Positions 52,651 to 61,932 of a DNA stretch of 64,000 nucleotides are shown one piece after another. Origin of the DNA: Betaproteobacteria bacterium Ga0077523 (GTDB lineage: Bacteria; Pseudomonadota; Gammaproteobacteria; Burkholderiales; Ga0077523); assembly GCA_001464695.1 (NCBI GenBank), contig LNDQ01000081.1, positions 1 to 64,000 on the forward strand, given 5' to 3'. The notes beneath the pieces were generated by a model. The model searched no databases, had not been told where the DNA came from, and worked only from the letters and a program-made list of their open reading frames with translations. Made by a program: the position numbers and the translations under genes. Numbering within the stretch: position 1 is the first letter of the stretch; each line of letters opens with the position of its first letter.

Positions 52651-53268
52651 ATGATCGACTTGTACTTCGGGCCGACTGCCAACGGCTATCGGGCCACGCT
52701 GGCCATGGAAGAATGCGGCCTGCCCTATCGCCTGCACAAGCTGGACCTCGCGAAAGGGGAGAGCCACTCCCCCGAGTATCTCAAAGTGAATCCGGCGGGA
52801 ATGATTCCGGCGATCGTCGATGACGACGGCCCGGGCGGCAAGCCGTTCACGCTGACGCAATCGGCCGCGATCATCCTGTACGCCGCCGAGAAGACCGGGC
52901 GTTTCATGCCAATGGATCCTGTGATCCGATACGTGGCGGTGCAGTGGCTGATGCAGGCGACGAGCGACGTGGCCGGGACCAGCGGGGCGCTGTTCCGGAT
53001 CGACAACTCGATTCCCGACAAGACACCGGGCAATTCGGAGTACTTCCAGAAGCGGTTGGTGAATTTCTTCCGCGACTGCGACCGGCAGCTCGAGGGGCGC
53101 GAGTTCCTCGCAGGCGAGATCAGCGTCGCCGACCTGATGCTCTATCCGGGCTTCGTGGCGCGCAAGGCGCTGCTCGACTCGGCTGGAGGCTTCGCCAACC
53201 TGCAGCGTTGGGCTGCGACCATGGCCGCGCGGCCTGCGGTGCAGCGCGGCATGAACCCGGGGAACTGA
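52651..53268 (+). CDS. Glutathione S-transferase family protein
   Basis: 205 residues. Thioredoxin-like N-domain with LYFGPTANGYRATLAMEECG and the cis-Pro/SNAIL-like turn NPAGMIPAIVDDD, QSAAIILYAAEKTG; helical C-domain with YFQKRLVNFFRDCDRQLEGR and the N-capping box EISVADLMLYP. Resembles the YfcG/Nu-class group that reduces disulfide bonds or conjugates glutathione. ATG 52651. A tandem GC-rich repeat (53279) follows. Confidence 0.88.
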   Translation: MIDLYFGPTANGYRATLAMEECGLPYRLHKLDLAKGESHSPEYLKVNPAGMIPAIVDDDGPGGKPFTLTQSAAIILYAAEKTGRFMPMDPVIRYVAVQWLMQATSDVAGTSGALFRIDNSIPDKTPGNSEYFQKRLVNFFRDCDRQLEGREFLAGEISVADLMLYPGFVARKALLDSAGGFANLQRWAATMAARPAVQRGMNPGN

Positions 53269-53278
53269 GATGAGATTG

Positions 53279-53430
53279 CCCCCACGCTACTTTTGGTCGC
53301 TGCCCTCCGGAGAGGCGCGTCGGTGCCTTCGGGCGGCCCGGCGGCACTCGAACGAACAACCCCCACGCTCCCTACGGTCGCTGCCCCCCGGGGGGGCGCG
53401 TCAGTGCCTTGGGGCGGCCCGGCGGCACTG
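53279..53430. repeat. Two tandem copies of an ~81-bp GC-rich intergenic repeat
   Basis: Copy 1 at 53279-53349 and copy 2 at 53360-53430 share cccccacgct, ggtcgctgcc, the gggggcgcgtc/aggcgcgtc block and gggcggcccggcggcactga. The type is common between genes of beta-proteobacteria. Copy 2 ends four bases before the DUF1499 start, so it may carry its promoter or ribosome site. Confidence 0.75.
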
Positions 53431-53433
53431 ACA

Positions 53434-53838
53434 ATGGGCCTGCTGAGCGGCAAGCGCCCCACCGACCTCGGCGTGCGAGACGGCAAGTTGAAGCCCGCGC
53501 CGAGTTCCCCCAACTGCGTCAGCAGCCAGGCGCCGGATTCGACGCACTCGATCCCGCCGCTCACTTACAAGACCACCCCGGAAGCAGCGCTCAAGGCGAT
53601 CGCCGAGATCGTTCGCGCCACCCCGCGCACGCGCATCGTTTCCCAGACCAACGACTACCTCTATGCCGAGTACGAATCCGCGTTGATGGGTTTCGTCGAC
53701 GATGTGGAATTCTGGCTGCCGAGCGGCGCCAGGATCGTGCACGTGCGCTCGGCATCCCGCGTGGGCCACAGCGACTTCGGCGTCAACCGCAAGCGCGTCG
53801 AAGACGTGCGCTCTCGGTTGGACGCGACCGGCGCCTGA
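53434..53838 (+). CDS. DUF1499 family protein
   Basis: 134 residues, no signal peptide seen. Family motif KPAPSSPNCVSSQAPDSTHS near the N-terminus, then KAIAEIVRATPRTRIVSQTN and DYLYAEYESALMGFVDDVEF, with SRVGHSDFGVNRKRVEDVRS near the end. Function is unknown; homologues are small, often membrane-associated and conserved in proteobacteria. ATG 53434, only four bases after the tandem repeat; no good Shine-Dalgarno is visible. Confidence 0.8.
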   Translation: MGLLSGKRPTDLGVRDGKLKPAPSSPNCVSSQAPDSTHSIPPLTYKTTPEAALKAIAEIVRATPRTRIVSQTNDYLYAEYESALMGFVDDVEFWLPSGARIVHVRSASRVGHSDFGVNRKRVEDVRSRLDATGA

Positions 53839-53846
53839 GTTGATCT

Positions 53847-53952
53847 TCCCCCGATGGGTTTGCTGCCCTTTCCCCCGGAGGGGCCAGCCTTCTCGTAGGC
53901 TGAGGCCGGGCACAGACAATCCCTGCGGACTGTCTGTGCCTGACGAAGGCTG
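53847..53952. repeat. Nested palindromic repeat after the DUF1499 gene
   Basis: Outer arms CAGCCTTC (53885-53892) and GAAGGCTG (53945-53952) enclose inner arms GGCACAGAC (53909-53917) and GTCTGTGCC (53932-53940). The upstream part tcccccgatgggtttgctgc and ggaggggccagcc match the repeat at 30049. It lies between two convergent genes. Confidence 0.75.
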
Positions 53953-53960
53953 AGCAGCCG

Positions 53961-54275
53961 TCAGAGGGGTGCAGGCCGCAGCAGCAGGCTGGAACCCAGC
54001 TTGCGCGCGATCGAGTGCATGATCCGCGCAGTGAGGGTCGGCTTCGGTTCCCCCACCGACAAGGTGGTCGGCTCGAGCGCGGTGACCAGGGTCAGGCCGG
54101 CATAGTCGATGGTGTGCGTCTCGCCCGGACCGACGATGAAGTCCTGCACGTAGTTGTCCTGCGTGATCCAGAGCGCACCCTTGACGCAGCCGATGCGCAC
54201 TCCCCGCGCGTCGCGGATGGCGATCATGCCGTCGCGCGCCAGGACGATGTTGGAAGCCTGCAGTTCGATGTTCAT
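53961..54275 (-). CDS. DUF2917 domain protein
   Basis: 104 residues, a compact beta-rich single domain: MIAIRDARGVRIGCVKGALW, ITQDNYVQDFIVGPGETHTI, YAGLTLVTALEPTTLSV. This domain is common in beta-proteobacteria, often divergent from a GcvA-like LysR gene, exactly as here (next gene starts 139 bp away on the + strand). The function is unknown; regulation by that LysR protein is likely. Confidence 0.85.
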   Translation of the reverse strand: MNIELQASNIVLARDGMIAIRDARGVRIGCVKGALWITQDNYVQDFIVGPGETHTIDYAGLTLVTALEPTTLSVGEPKPTLTARIMHSIARKLGSSLLLRPAPL

Positions 54276-54413
54276 GGCATCTCCTTTGCCCCGCTCGCCG
54301 CGCGGTCCGGTTGACCGTAGCGGCATTCGCGAGAATCATTGCAGCCTGGATTCTCCGCGGCACTCTCTCCAGGGACAAACGAGAAATGGGAATGCTTGCC
54401 ATGAGTGTGGCGC

Positions 54414-55379
54414 ATGGCTGAATCGATCCGTCGCCTGCCTTCGCTGGACCTGCTGAAGGGCTTCGAATCGGCCGCGAGGCATCTCAACTTCACCCACGCC
54501 GCGGATGAGCTCTATCTCACGCAGTCCGCCGTGAGCCGGCAGATCCAGACGCTCGAGGACCAGCTCGGCGTGAAGCTCTTCGTGCGCCAGCGACGCGGCC
54601 TGGCGCTGACGGTGGAGGGCATTCGATTGCGCGAAGCGGTCCAGGCGGCGCTCGGGCAGGTGCGCGAAGCGATCGAGGCACTCGCGCCGCGCAACGTGCC
54701 GCACGGCATCACCATGACCTCGACGATGGCCTTCTCGTCGTTGTGGTTGATTCCGCGGCTGGGCAAATTCCAGCAGATGCATCCCGACGTCGACGTGCGA
54801 GTTGCCGCCAACGATCGCGTACTCGATCTCGATCGGGAGCACATCGACGTGTCCGTGCGCTATGCGCCCGATGCCGATCCGCCTGCGGAGGCGCGCTGGC
54901 TGTTCCGCGAAGAGTTCATGCCGATCTGCTCGCCCGAACTGCTGGAGCGCACGGGGAAACCCTTGAAGTGCCCGGAGGATCTGCGCCACCACGTCCTGCT
55001 GCGCCTGGAGGATCCGGTGAATCCGGCGCTGTGGCTGTCCTGGGATCGATGGTTCGAGGCCGCCGGGGTGCGGCGGGTGAAGCCGGCGGGATCGATCGCC
55101 TTCAACTACTTCGACCAGCTGATGCGCGCTGCGCTGGCCGGGCACGGTGTCGCACTGGGGCGCGTGCCGCTGATCCAGGAGTTCCTGGACGAGGGCAGCG
55201 TCATCGCGCCGTTCGACGCTCGCGTCGCCTCGCAGCGGTCCTACTGGCTACTTATTGCGCCGACGGCGCGGCGGCGCCCCGAAGTCCAGAAGTTCGCCGA
55301 GTGGCTGCTGACGGAAGCAGTCGTGAACAGCTCGGACCCACCGCAACCGCCTCGCCCCGGGAAGCGACGGCGGGGTTGA
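54414..55379 (+). CDS. LysR family transcriptional regulator, GcvA-like
   Basis: 321 residues. HTH: LNFTHAADELYLTQSAVSRQ with TLEDQLGVKLFVRQRRGLAL; effector domain with SSLWLIPRLGKFQQMHPDVD and AALAGHGVALGRVPLIQEFL. Paralogous in layout to the LysR protein at 43633. The ATG at 54414 fits; a GTG nine bases upstream is possible. It is divergent from the DUF2917 gene and likely regulates it. Confidence 0.9.
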   Translation: MAESIRRLPSLDLLKGFESAARHLNFTHAADELYLTQSAVSRQIQTLEDQLGVKLFVRQRRGLALTVEGIRLREAVQAALGQVREAIEALAPRNVPHGITMTSTMAFSSLWLIPRLGKFQQMHPDVDVRVAANDRVLDLDREHIDVSVRYAPDADPPAEARWLFREEFMPICSPELLERTGKPLKCPEDLRHHVLLRLEDPVNPALWLSWDRWFEAAGVRRVKPAGSIAFNYFDQLMRAALAGHGVALGRVPLIQEFLDEGSVIAPFDARVASQRSYWLLIAPTARRRPEVQKFAEWLLTEAVVNSSDPPQPPRPGKRRRG

Positions 55380-55395
55380 ACTCATCCCCGACCGC

Positions 55396-55590
55396 CTACT
55401 CCTCTTCGATCAGCTCCTGCCCGGCTGCCGTGACCGCGAGCTGCACGTCCGGATCGTAGTCGCCGTCCAGCTCGGGGAGCACATCGTCGTCCTCGAAGGA
55501 CCAGTGCTCGGCACCTTCGTCGCCGAGGATGCGGCTGCGCTGCGCCAGCGCGACGGAGAACGCTCTTTCCAACGTCTGCCTTGCCATCAT
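55396..55590 (-). CDS. Small acidic hypothetical protein
   Basis: 64 residues, very acidic in the second half (HWSFEDDDVLPELDGDYDPD). ATG 55590 with a strong AGGAGAGGA upstream supports real translation. No domain recognised. It lies between the LysR gene stop and the HTH gene, on the opposite strand. Confidence 0.6.
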   Translation of the reverse strand: MMARQTLERAFSVALAQRSRILGDEGAEHWSFEDDDVLPELDGDYDPDVQLAVTAAGQELIEEE

Positions 55591-55745
55591 GATGTTCCTC
55601 TCCTTGAGTGGAGGTGCTCCGGATCGGGCACGCGAGGCGATCCTGCGCGCGTGCCCGCCGAGGTCGCGCGGCCCCGGGGACGGGTTGCCGAATGCATAGC
55701 TCTTGGTACCATCCAGCGATACCGACTCCAACAACGGGGGGATCC

Positions 55746-56540
55746 ATGGCCGAAGTCGCCGTCCTGACCGAAGCGCTCAAGCGGGCGCTGAAGCAGCGCC
55801 GCCTCAACTACGAGCACGTGGCCAAGGAGCTCGGCCTGAGCCAGGCAAGCGTCAAGCGCCTGTTTTCCAAGGGGGGATTCACCCTGGAGCGGTTCGAGCA
55901 GGTCTGTGCCCTGGCCGGCACCACCCTGGGCGGCCTGGCCCGCGAAACCGTCCGGGGCAACGACGTCGTGTCCCAGCTCGAGCCCGAGCAGGAGCGGGCC
56001 ATCATGAGCGACCGCAAGCTGTTGCTGATGGCCGTCTGCGTGCTCAATCACCTCACGCTGGACGACATCGTCCGCGGCTACGAGATCACCAAGGCCGAGG
56101 GTATCAAGCTGCTGCTGCGGCTGGAAAAGATCCGCTTCCTCGAACTGCTGCCCGAGAACCGCATCCGGCTGCTGGTCACCCACACGTTCTCATGGCTGCC
56201 GAACGGACCGATCCAGCAGTACTTCAAGGCGCGCGCCCAGAACGAGTTCTTCCGGGCCCGCTTCGATCGCGAGAACGAGGTGATGCTGCTGGTGAACGGC
56301 CTGCTCTCGGCCGGTACGCAGTCGACGCTGGTGTCGAAGCTGAAGCGCATGGCGAACGAGTTCGGCGAACAGCACGAGGACGAAAAGCACCTGCCGCTGG
56401 GCGATCGGCGTCCCATCACCCTGCTGCTCGCCATGCGGCCCTGGGAACTGGACGAATTCCGCGAACTGCGCCGGCCGAAACCGCCCGAACCCGCCACGCC
56501 GCCGCGGTCTCAGGGCGTGCTGGTCTCACGGCGCAAGTAG
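55746..56540 (+). CDS. Helix-turn-helix (XRE-like) regulator with C-terminal ligand-type domain
   Basis: 264 residues. N-terminal XRE HTH: LKQRRLNYEHVAKELGLSQA with SVKRLFSKGGFTLERFEQVC. The rest (residues ~80-225) is an alpha/beta domain with LTLDDIVRGYEITKAEGIKL and NEFFRARFDRENEVMLLVNG; it ends in a basic, Pro-rich tail. This layout is seen in a family of uncharacterised proteobacterial XRE proteins. ATG 55746. Whether it regulates the small acidic protein gene opposite is unknown. Confidence 0.82.
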   Translation: MAEVAVLTEALKRALKQRRLNYEHVAKELGLSQASVKRLFSKGGFTLERFEQVCALAGTTLGGLARETVRGNDVVSQLEPEQERAIMSDRKLLLMAVCVLNHLTLDDIVRGYEITKAEGIKLLLRLEKIRFLELLPENRIRLLVTHTFSWLPNGPIQQYFKARAQNEFFRARFDRENEVMLLVNGLLSAGTQSTLVSKLKRMANEFGEQHEDEKHLPLGDRRPITLLLAMRPWELDEFRELRRPKPPEPATPPRSQGVLVSRRK

Positions 56541-56632
56541 GCGGTGCGATCTGCGGGGCCGGCAGCGCCGGCCGAAGTCCCTGGTCGGCACACGTACCTG
56601 GTAATCGGATGCGTCACGCCCACCGGCAGAGG

Positions 56633-57337
<705 letters not shown>

Positions 57338-57499
57338 GGCGATGGCCCGGGTCGGTGGACTGCACGCGCGCTGTCTGGTCCAGGACGTGCGGGTTCCGGG
57401 GCGGCGACTATACAACCTTTCCCGCACCGTCGGCCCGGCGTGCCGCCCCTATTCCACGCATTGCGGGCGCCGGCGGCGAGCGGTCATACTCCCGCCACC

Positions 57500-59308
57500 A
57501 TGCCTGACCCGACGACCCTCGCCCGCGCCACCGAAATCCTGCGCGACGTGTTCGGCTATCCGGCGTTTCGCGGTCTCCAGGCCGAGGTCGTGCAGGCGGT
57601 CGTCGAAGGCAACGACGCACTGGTGTTGATGCCCACGGGCGGCGGCAAGTCGCTCTGCTACCAGATTCCGTCGCTGTTGCGGCCCGGCGTGGGGGTCGTG
57701 ATCTCGCCGCTGATCGCGCTCATGCAAGATCAGGTGGCGGCCCTCCGGCAGGCCGGGGTGCGCGCGGCATTCCTCAATTCGACTCTCGATGCAGCCGAGA
57801 CTCGCGCCGTCGAGCAGGCACTGGCAGCGGGAGAACTCGATCTCGTCTACTTCGCGCCCGAGCGCCTGGCGCTGCCGCGCACCCTCGATCTGCTGGGGCG
57901 CACGCCCCTCGCACTGTTCGCGATCGACGAGGCCCACTGCGTATCGCAGTGGGGTCATGACTTCCGTCCCGAGTACCTGCAGCTCTCGGTGCTGCACGAG
58001 CGCTTCCCGGATGTTCCGCGCATCGCCCTCACCGCCACGGCAGACCCGCAGACGCGCACCGAGATCATCGACCGCCTGGCACTCGGCGACGCGCGCGTGT
58101 TCGTCTCGAGCTTCGATCGGCCGAACATCCGCTACACCATCGTCGACAAGGCCGATCCGCGGTCGCAGCTGTTGCGCTTCATCCGCGACGAACACGCCGG
58201 CGAATCGGGCATCGTGTATTGCCTGTCGCGCCGCAAGGTGGATGAAACGGCGGCGTGGCTGGTCGCTCAGGGTGTCGACGCCTTGCCCTATCACGCAGGG
58301 ATGGACGCCGCCACGCGTGCGGAACACCAGACCCGTTTCCAGCGCGACGAAGGCATCGTGATGGTCGCCACCATTGCGTTCGGCATGGGCATCGACAAGC
58401 CCGACGTGCGCTTCGTCGCCCATCTCGATCTGCCGAAGAGCATCGAGGGCTACTACCAGGAGACTGGCCGTGCCGGCCGCGACGGCCTGCCGGCCGATGC
58501 CTGGATGACCTACGGCCTGGCCGACGTCGTGCAACAACGGCGCCTGATCGATCTGTCGGAGGCCAACGCCGAGTTCAAGCGCGTCGCCACGGCGAAGCTC
58601 GATGCTCTGCTCGGATTATGCGAGACCGCCGGGTGCCGGCGCGTCCGCCTGCTGTCCTACTTCGGCGAGACGTCCGAACCGTGCGGCAATTGCGACACCT
58701 GCCTCGAGCCGCCGGAAACCTGGGATGCGACGGAAGCCGCCCGCAAGGCCTTGTCCGCCATCTATCGCACCGGGCAGCGCTTCGGCGCCGTGCACCTCAT
58801 CGACGTGCTGCGCGGCAAGCCCGGCGAGCGCATCGCCCGCTGGGGCCACGACCAGCTCGGCGTATTCGGCGTCGGCGCCGACGTGGACGAGCCCGTCTGG
58901 CGCAGCGTGTTCCGGCAGCTCGCGGCACTCGATCTGGTCCACGTCGATCACGAGGCCCACGGCGCGCTCAAGCTGACCGAGGCGAGCCGTGCCGTTCTCA
59001 AGGGCGAACAGCGCGTGGAACTGCGCCGCGTGCGCGCAGCGACGGGGACACGCCGAAGCCGGCGTGTCGCGCCGAGTAGTCTGCCCCCCGCCGACATGGC
59101 GCTGATGGACCGTCTGCGCGCGTGGCGACTGGACCTCGCGCGGTCCCAGGCCGTCCCACCCTACGTGATCTTCCACGACAAGACACTCGCCGAGATCGCG
59201 AGAGTGCGGCCACGCGATCTCAACGCGCTCGGCGATATCGGTGGCGTCGGCACGAAGAAGCTGGAGCGCTACGGCGACGAGTTGCTGGCGCTACTGGCTT
59301 CGGCCTGA
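57500..59308 (+). CDS. recQ: ATP-dependent DNA helicase RecQ
   Basis: 602 residues, full RecQ architecture. Helicase core: Walker A LMPTGGGKSLCYQIPSLL (Lys ~50), DEAH as FAIDEAHCVSQWGHDFRPEY, TATADPQTRTEII, and QETGRAGRDGLPADAWM. The Zn-binding region has RLLSYFGETSEPCGNCDTCL (four Cys with GCRRVR upstream); RQC and HRDC domains follow (ending PRDLNALGDIGGVGTKKLER). Unwinds DNA 3' to 5' in recombination and fork repair. ATG 57500. Divergent from the YecA-like gene; monocistronic apart from a small ORF after it. Confidence 0.97.
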   Translation: MPDPTTLARATEILRDVFGYPAFRGLQAEVVQAVVEGNDALVLMPTGGGKSLCYQIPSLLRPGVGVVISPLIALMQDQVAALRQAGVRAAFLNSTLDAAETRAVEQALAAGELDLVYFAPERLALPRTLDLLGRTPLALFAIDEAHCVSQWGHDFRPEYLQLSVLHERFPDVPRIALTATADPQTRTEIIDRLALGDARVFVSSFDRPNIRYTIVDKADPRSQLLRFIRDEHAGESGIVYCLSRRKVDETAAWLVAQGVDALPYHAGMDAATRAEHQTRFQRDEGIVMVATIAFGMGIDKPDVRFVAHLDLPKSIEGYYQETGRAGRDGLPADAWMTYGLADVVQQRRLIDLSEANAEFKRVATAKLDALLGLCETAGCRRVRLLSYFGETSEPCGNCDTCLEPPETWDATEAARKALSAIYRTGQRFGAVHLIDVLRGKPGERIARWGHDQLGVFGVGADVDEPVWRSVFRQLAALDLVHVDHEAHGALKLTEASRAVLKGEQRVELRRVRAATGTRRSRRVAPSSLPPADMALMDRLRAWRLDLARSQAVPPYVIFHDKTLAEIARVRPRDLNALGDIGGVGTKKLERYGDELLALLASA

Positions 59309-59350
59309 ACCTTGATGGAGCATGCCGTGCACGAAACTGCGAGCTGGACC

Positions 59351-59671
59351 ATGACGACGATCCATCGTTGGCTGTGGCTCGGTTGCGCTGCCGCGTTGCT
59401 GCATGCAGCGTCATGCCACGCCGCAGATTCCGCCGAAATCGTCGAGCGCTGCATCTACGAGATCGGCGAGTTCGGCGCCGACGCGATCGACATCTGCGTG
59501 AAGCAGGATCAGGCAGCCGAGAAGGCGTTACGCAATTATCCGCCCGAGGCCGCCGCCCTCATCGAGGCGTGCACCAAGCGCATGAAGGGTGGAGGCTGGG
59601 TCATGATCCAGCGGTGCGTCGATCGACGACTCGCCCCCTCGCCGGAGATCAACGAGACGCCGCATCAGTAG
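59351..59671 (+). CDS. Small secreted cysteine-containing protein, unknown
   Basis: About 106 residues. Signal peptide IHRWLWLGCAAALLHAASCH; mature part has CIYEIGEFGADAIDICVKQD, IEACTKRMKG and IQRCVDRR, giving four well-spaced Cys that could form two disulfides. No known domain. The ATG at 59351 places the signal at the start; ATGs at 59312 and 59315 are alternatives and the ribosome site is not decisive. Its last 7 bases overlap the convergent ThDP enzyme gene. Confidence 0.6.
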   Translation: MTTIHRWLWLGCAAALLHAASCHAADSAEIVERCIYEIGEFGADAIDICVKQDQAAEKALRNYPPEAAALIEACTKRMKGGGWVMIQRCVDRRLAPSPEINETPHQ

Positions 59672-61308
59672 AGTTTCTCCACGGCATCGTCGAGGCGCAC
59701 GTCGATCAGGCACGGCGCACTGGAAGCGAACGCCGTGCGCAGCGCCCGCTCGGCATCGGCGGTTCGATCGACACATTCGGCCGCGCAGCCGAACCCACGA
59801 GCGAGGGCGACGAAATCCACACCCGCCACATCGTGGCCCGGCGCACCGGGAATACCCAGCATGGCTCCGAAGGACCGCAACGCGCCGTATCCGCCGTTGT
59901 TGAAGATCACGACCGCGATCGGCAACTTGCACTCCATCGCGGTCCAGAGAGACTGGATCGAATACAGGCTCGATCCGTCACCCACGAGGCAGATCACCTT
60001 GCGGCCGAGCTCGGCCAGTGCCACGCCGACGGCCGCCGGCACCGCCCAGCCGAGGCCGCCGCTCGCGGCTGCGTAGAACGCACCGCTGCGACGAATCGGC
60101 AGGAAATCACGCAGCGCGCCGCGATGGGTGGGAGCCTCTTCGACGATCGCCGCATCGGGCGGCATCAGCCGTCCGACGGCGTGCATCAACCAGGCGCCGG
60201 AGGGGCGATCGCGCGCAGGGGGCGGCGGCAGCGGCGTTCTCCCCTGGGCTCGGGGCCGCTGCTGCGATGTGTCGAGCGACCCGAGCAGCTGGGTAATACC
60301 CACTCGCAGCGAACAGCGCACGCTCGCCCCCACGGGGGAGCGCGCGGCGATCTCGGCATCGTCCGTGAGCTGCCACAGCGCCGCGCCGTCGGGCACGAAC
60401 TCGCCCGGCGTGTGCACGTGATAGGTGAACACCGGGGCGCCGAGCACCAGGATCAGATCGTGTCCTGCGAGTTTCGCGGCCACTTGGGCGCGCACGGGCG
60501 GCAGATGTCCCGCGAACAGGCGGTGGTCCTCGGGAAAACTCGCACGCCCCGACATGGGGCTGGACCACACCGGCGCCTCCAGGCGTTCGGCCAACTGCAC
60601 GGCAACTCCCCAGGCGCCGTCCTGATCGACCGCTGCGCCGGCGACGATCACCGGCTTGCGGCTCGCGCCCAAGGCCGCCGCAAGCGCAGCGAGCGCTTCC
60701 GGTTCGGGCGCCATGTCGAAGGCCACGCGACGTTCGGGCAAGGGGTCGGTGGCCGCATCCCAGTCGTCCTCCGGAATCGACACGAATGTCGGGCCGCAGG
60801 GTTTCTGCATCGCGAGGTAGTACGCGCGCGCAATGGCGGCAGGAACATCCGCGGCCCGGGCAGGCTCGACACTGAACTTCACGTAGGGATAGGGAAACTC
60901 CGCCGCACGCGACGCATACAGGTATGGATCGGTGGGGAACATGGCGCGCGTCTGCTGGCCCGCCGTGATCACCAGCGGGGTCTGGTTGCGAAATGCGGTG
61001 AACACGCTGCCCAGCGCATGCCCGACACCAGCGGCCGAATGCAGATTGACGAAGGCCGCCCGGCGCGTCGCCTGCGCGTAACCGTCGGCCATCGCCACAC
61101 AGCAGGACTCCTGCAAACCGAGCACATAGCGGAAGTCCGCCGGCCAGTCGCGGAAGAACCGGAGTTCGGTGGAACCCGGGTTGCCGAACACCGTGGTCAT
61201 GTCCTGCGCGCGCAGGAACGCGTGCACGGACTCGCGTACCGAACCAGCCGTACTCGTCACAGGCTCCAGCGCCCGTCTCTTGGTTTCGTCCAAGGGGATC
61301 TCCCTCAT
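59665..61308 (-). CDS. mdlC: Benzoylformate decarboxylase-like ThDP enzyme
   Basis: 547 residues. ThDP enzyme with the benzoylformate-decarboxylase pattern: SVRESVHAFLRAQDMTTVFG, FGNPGSTELRFFRDWP, VLGLQESCCVAMADGYAQAT (cofactor Glu and neighbouring residues), HSAAGVGHALGSVFTAFRNQ, and the ThDP motif ICLVGDGSSLYSIQSLWTA, ending IFNNGGYGALRSF. Converts arylglyoxylates to aldehydes in mandelate-type catabolism. ATG 61308 has GAGGAG upstream. It stands alone here, without mdlA/mdlB, so substrate range is uncertain. A second keto-acid decarboxylase, of the ipdC type, is at 17624. Confidence 0.85.
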   Translation of the reverse strand: MREIPLDETKRRALEPVTSTAGSVRESVHAFLRAQDMTTVFGNPGSTELRFFRDWPADFRYVLGLQESCCVAMADGYAQATRRAAFVNLHSAAGVGHALGSVFTAFRNQTPLVITAGQQTRAMFPTDPYLYASRAAEFPYPYVKFSVEPARAADVPAAIARAYYLAMQKPCGPTFVSIPEDDWDAATDPLPERRVAFDMAPEPEALAALAAALGASRKPVIVAGAAVDQDGAWGVAVQLAERLEAPVWSSPMSGRASFPEDHRLFAGHLPPVRAQVAAKLAGHDLILVLGAPVFTYHVHTPGEFVPDGAALWQLTDDAEIAARSPVGASVRCSLRVGITQLLGSLDTSQQRPRAQGRTPLPPPPARDRPSGAWLMHAVGRLMPPDAAIVEEAPTHRGALRDFLPIRRSGAFYAAASGGLGWAVPAAVGVALAELGRKVICLVGDGSSLYSIQSLWTAMECKLPIAVVIFNNGGYGALRSFGAMLGIPGAPGHDVAGVDFVALARGFGCAAECVDRTADAERALRTAFASSAPCLIDVRLDDAVEKLY

Positions 61309-61372
61309 GCTCCTCGTCACGAGAGTGTACGGCGAGAGACTCTCCGACAGGGCTGTGGTAAAAATAGCCGCC

Positions 61373-61765
61373 ATGTTCTCCGTACCAGAAGCGCAGCTGA
61401 AGTGGATTGCAGTGCACATCGCGACGCTCGGCGTCCTGCTAGCCGCGACGATCCATGCGTCCGAGTCGACGGAGGCACAGTTCCGCGGCTGCGACTCCGG
61501 CGGGTGGTGTCGCTTCCGGGTCGAACCGTCGCTCCCGGGTGAAGAGTCGCTGATTCGAGTCCGCCCCGACGGCGTGACCGGCTTTGCGGGGGCTGGCGCG
61601 GCTGCGAAGCGCGACCGGCTCAATGCCCTGCTGGCCAGCATGATCCATCAGCACAAGCAGATCCGGCTCGAATCGCTGCGCACATTGAACGACGGCACGT
61701 TCGCCGCCACCGTGATCGTCAACGGTGCGGATGTCGCGGCGGATCCGCAACTGTCACCGCGGTAG
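61373..61765 (+). CDS. Small exported hypothetical protein
   Basis: 130 residues. Signal peptide or anchor (WIAVHIATLGVLLAATIHAS), then a domain starting EAQFRGCDSGGWCRFRVEPS with two Cys and later VRPDGVTGFAGAG, LRTLNDGTFAATVIVNGADV. No family recognised. ATG 61373. It is divergent from the ThDP enzyme gene (64 bp apart) and convergent with the propeller gene across a large palindrome. Confidence 0.6.
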   Translation: MFSVPEAQLKWIAVHIATLGVLLAATIHASESTEAQFRGCDSGGWCRFRVEPSLPGEESLIRVRPDGVTGFAGAGAAAKRDRLNALLASMIHQHKQIRLESLRTLNDGTFAATVIVNGADVAADPQLSPR

Positions 61766-61780
61766 CGAGCGCAGAGACAA

Positions 61781-61878
61781 GCGCCAAACGCGGAGGACGC
61801 GGAGGACGCGGGGTAAGTCAGAACCAAGCTTTGCTCTTGGTTTGCCCCCGCGTCCTCCGCGTCCTCCGCGTTGAGCGC
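61781..61878. repeat. 98-bp palindrome with a 27-bp perfect stem
   Basis: Arms 61787-61813 and 61846-61872 pair perfectly over 27 bases; each arm contains two direct copies of gcggaggacgcggaggacgc. Outer GCGC/GCGC (61781-61784, 61875-61878) extend it, and the loop has its own inner stem AACCAAG/CTTGGTT. It lies between two convergent genes and could serve as a bidirectional terminator or be a mobile palindromic unit. Confidence 0.9.
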
Positions 61879-61932
61879 TTTGCTGCACCCGGCGGTTCGA
61901 AGACCGCCGGGGATGCCATCACACCGTAAGGA

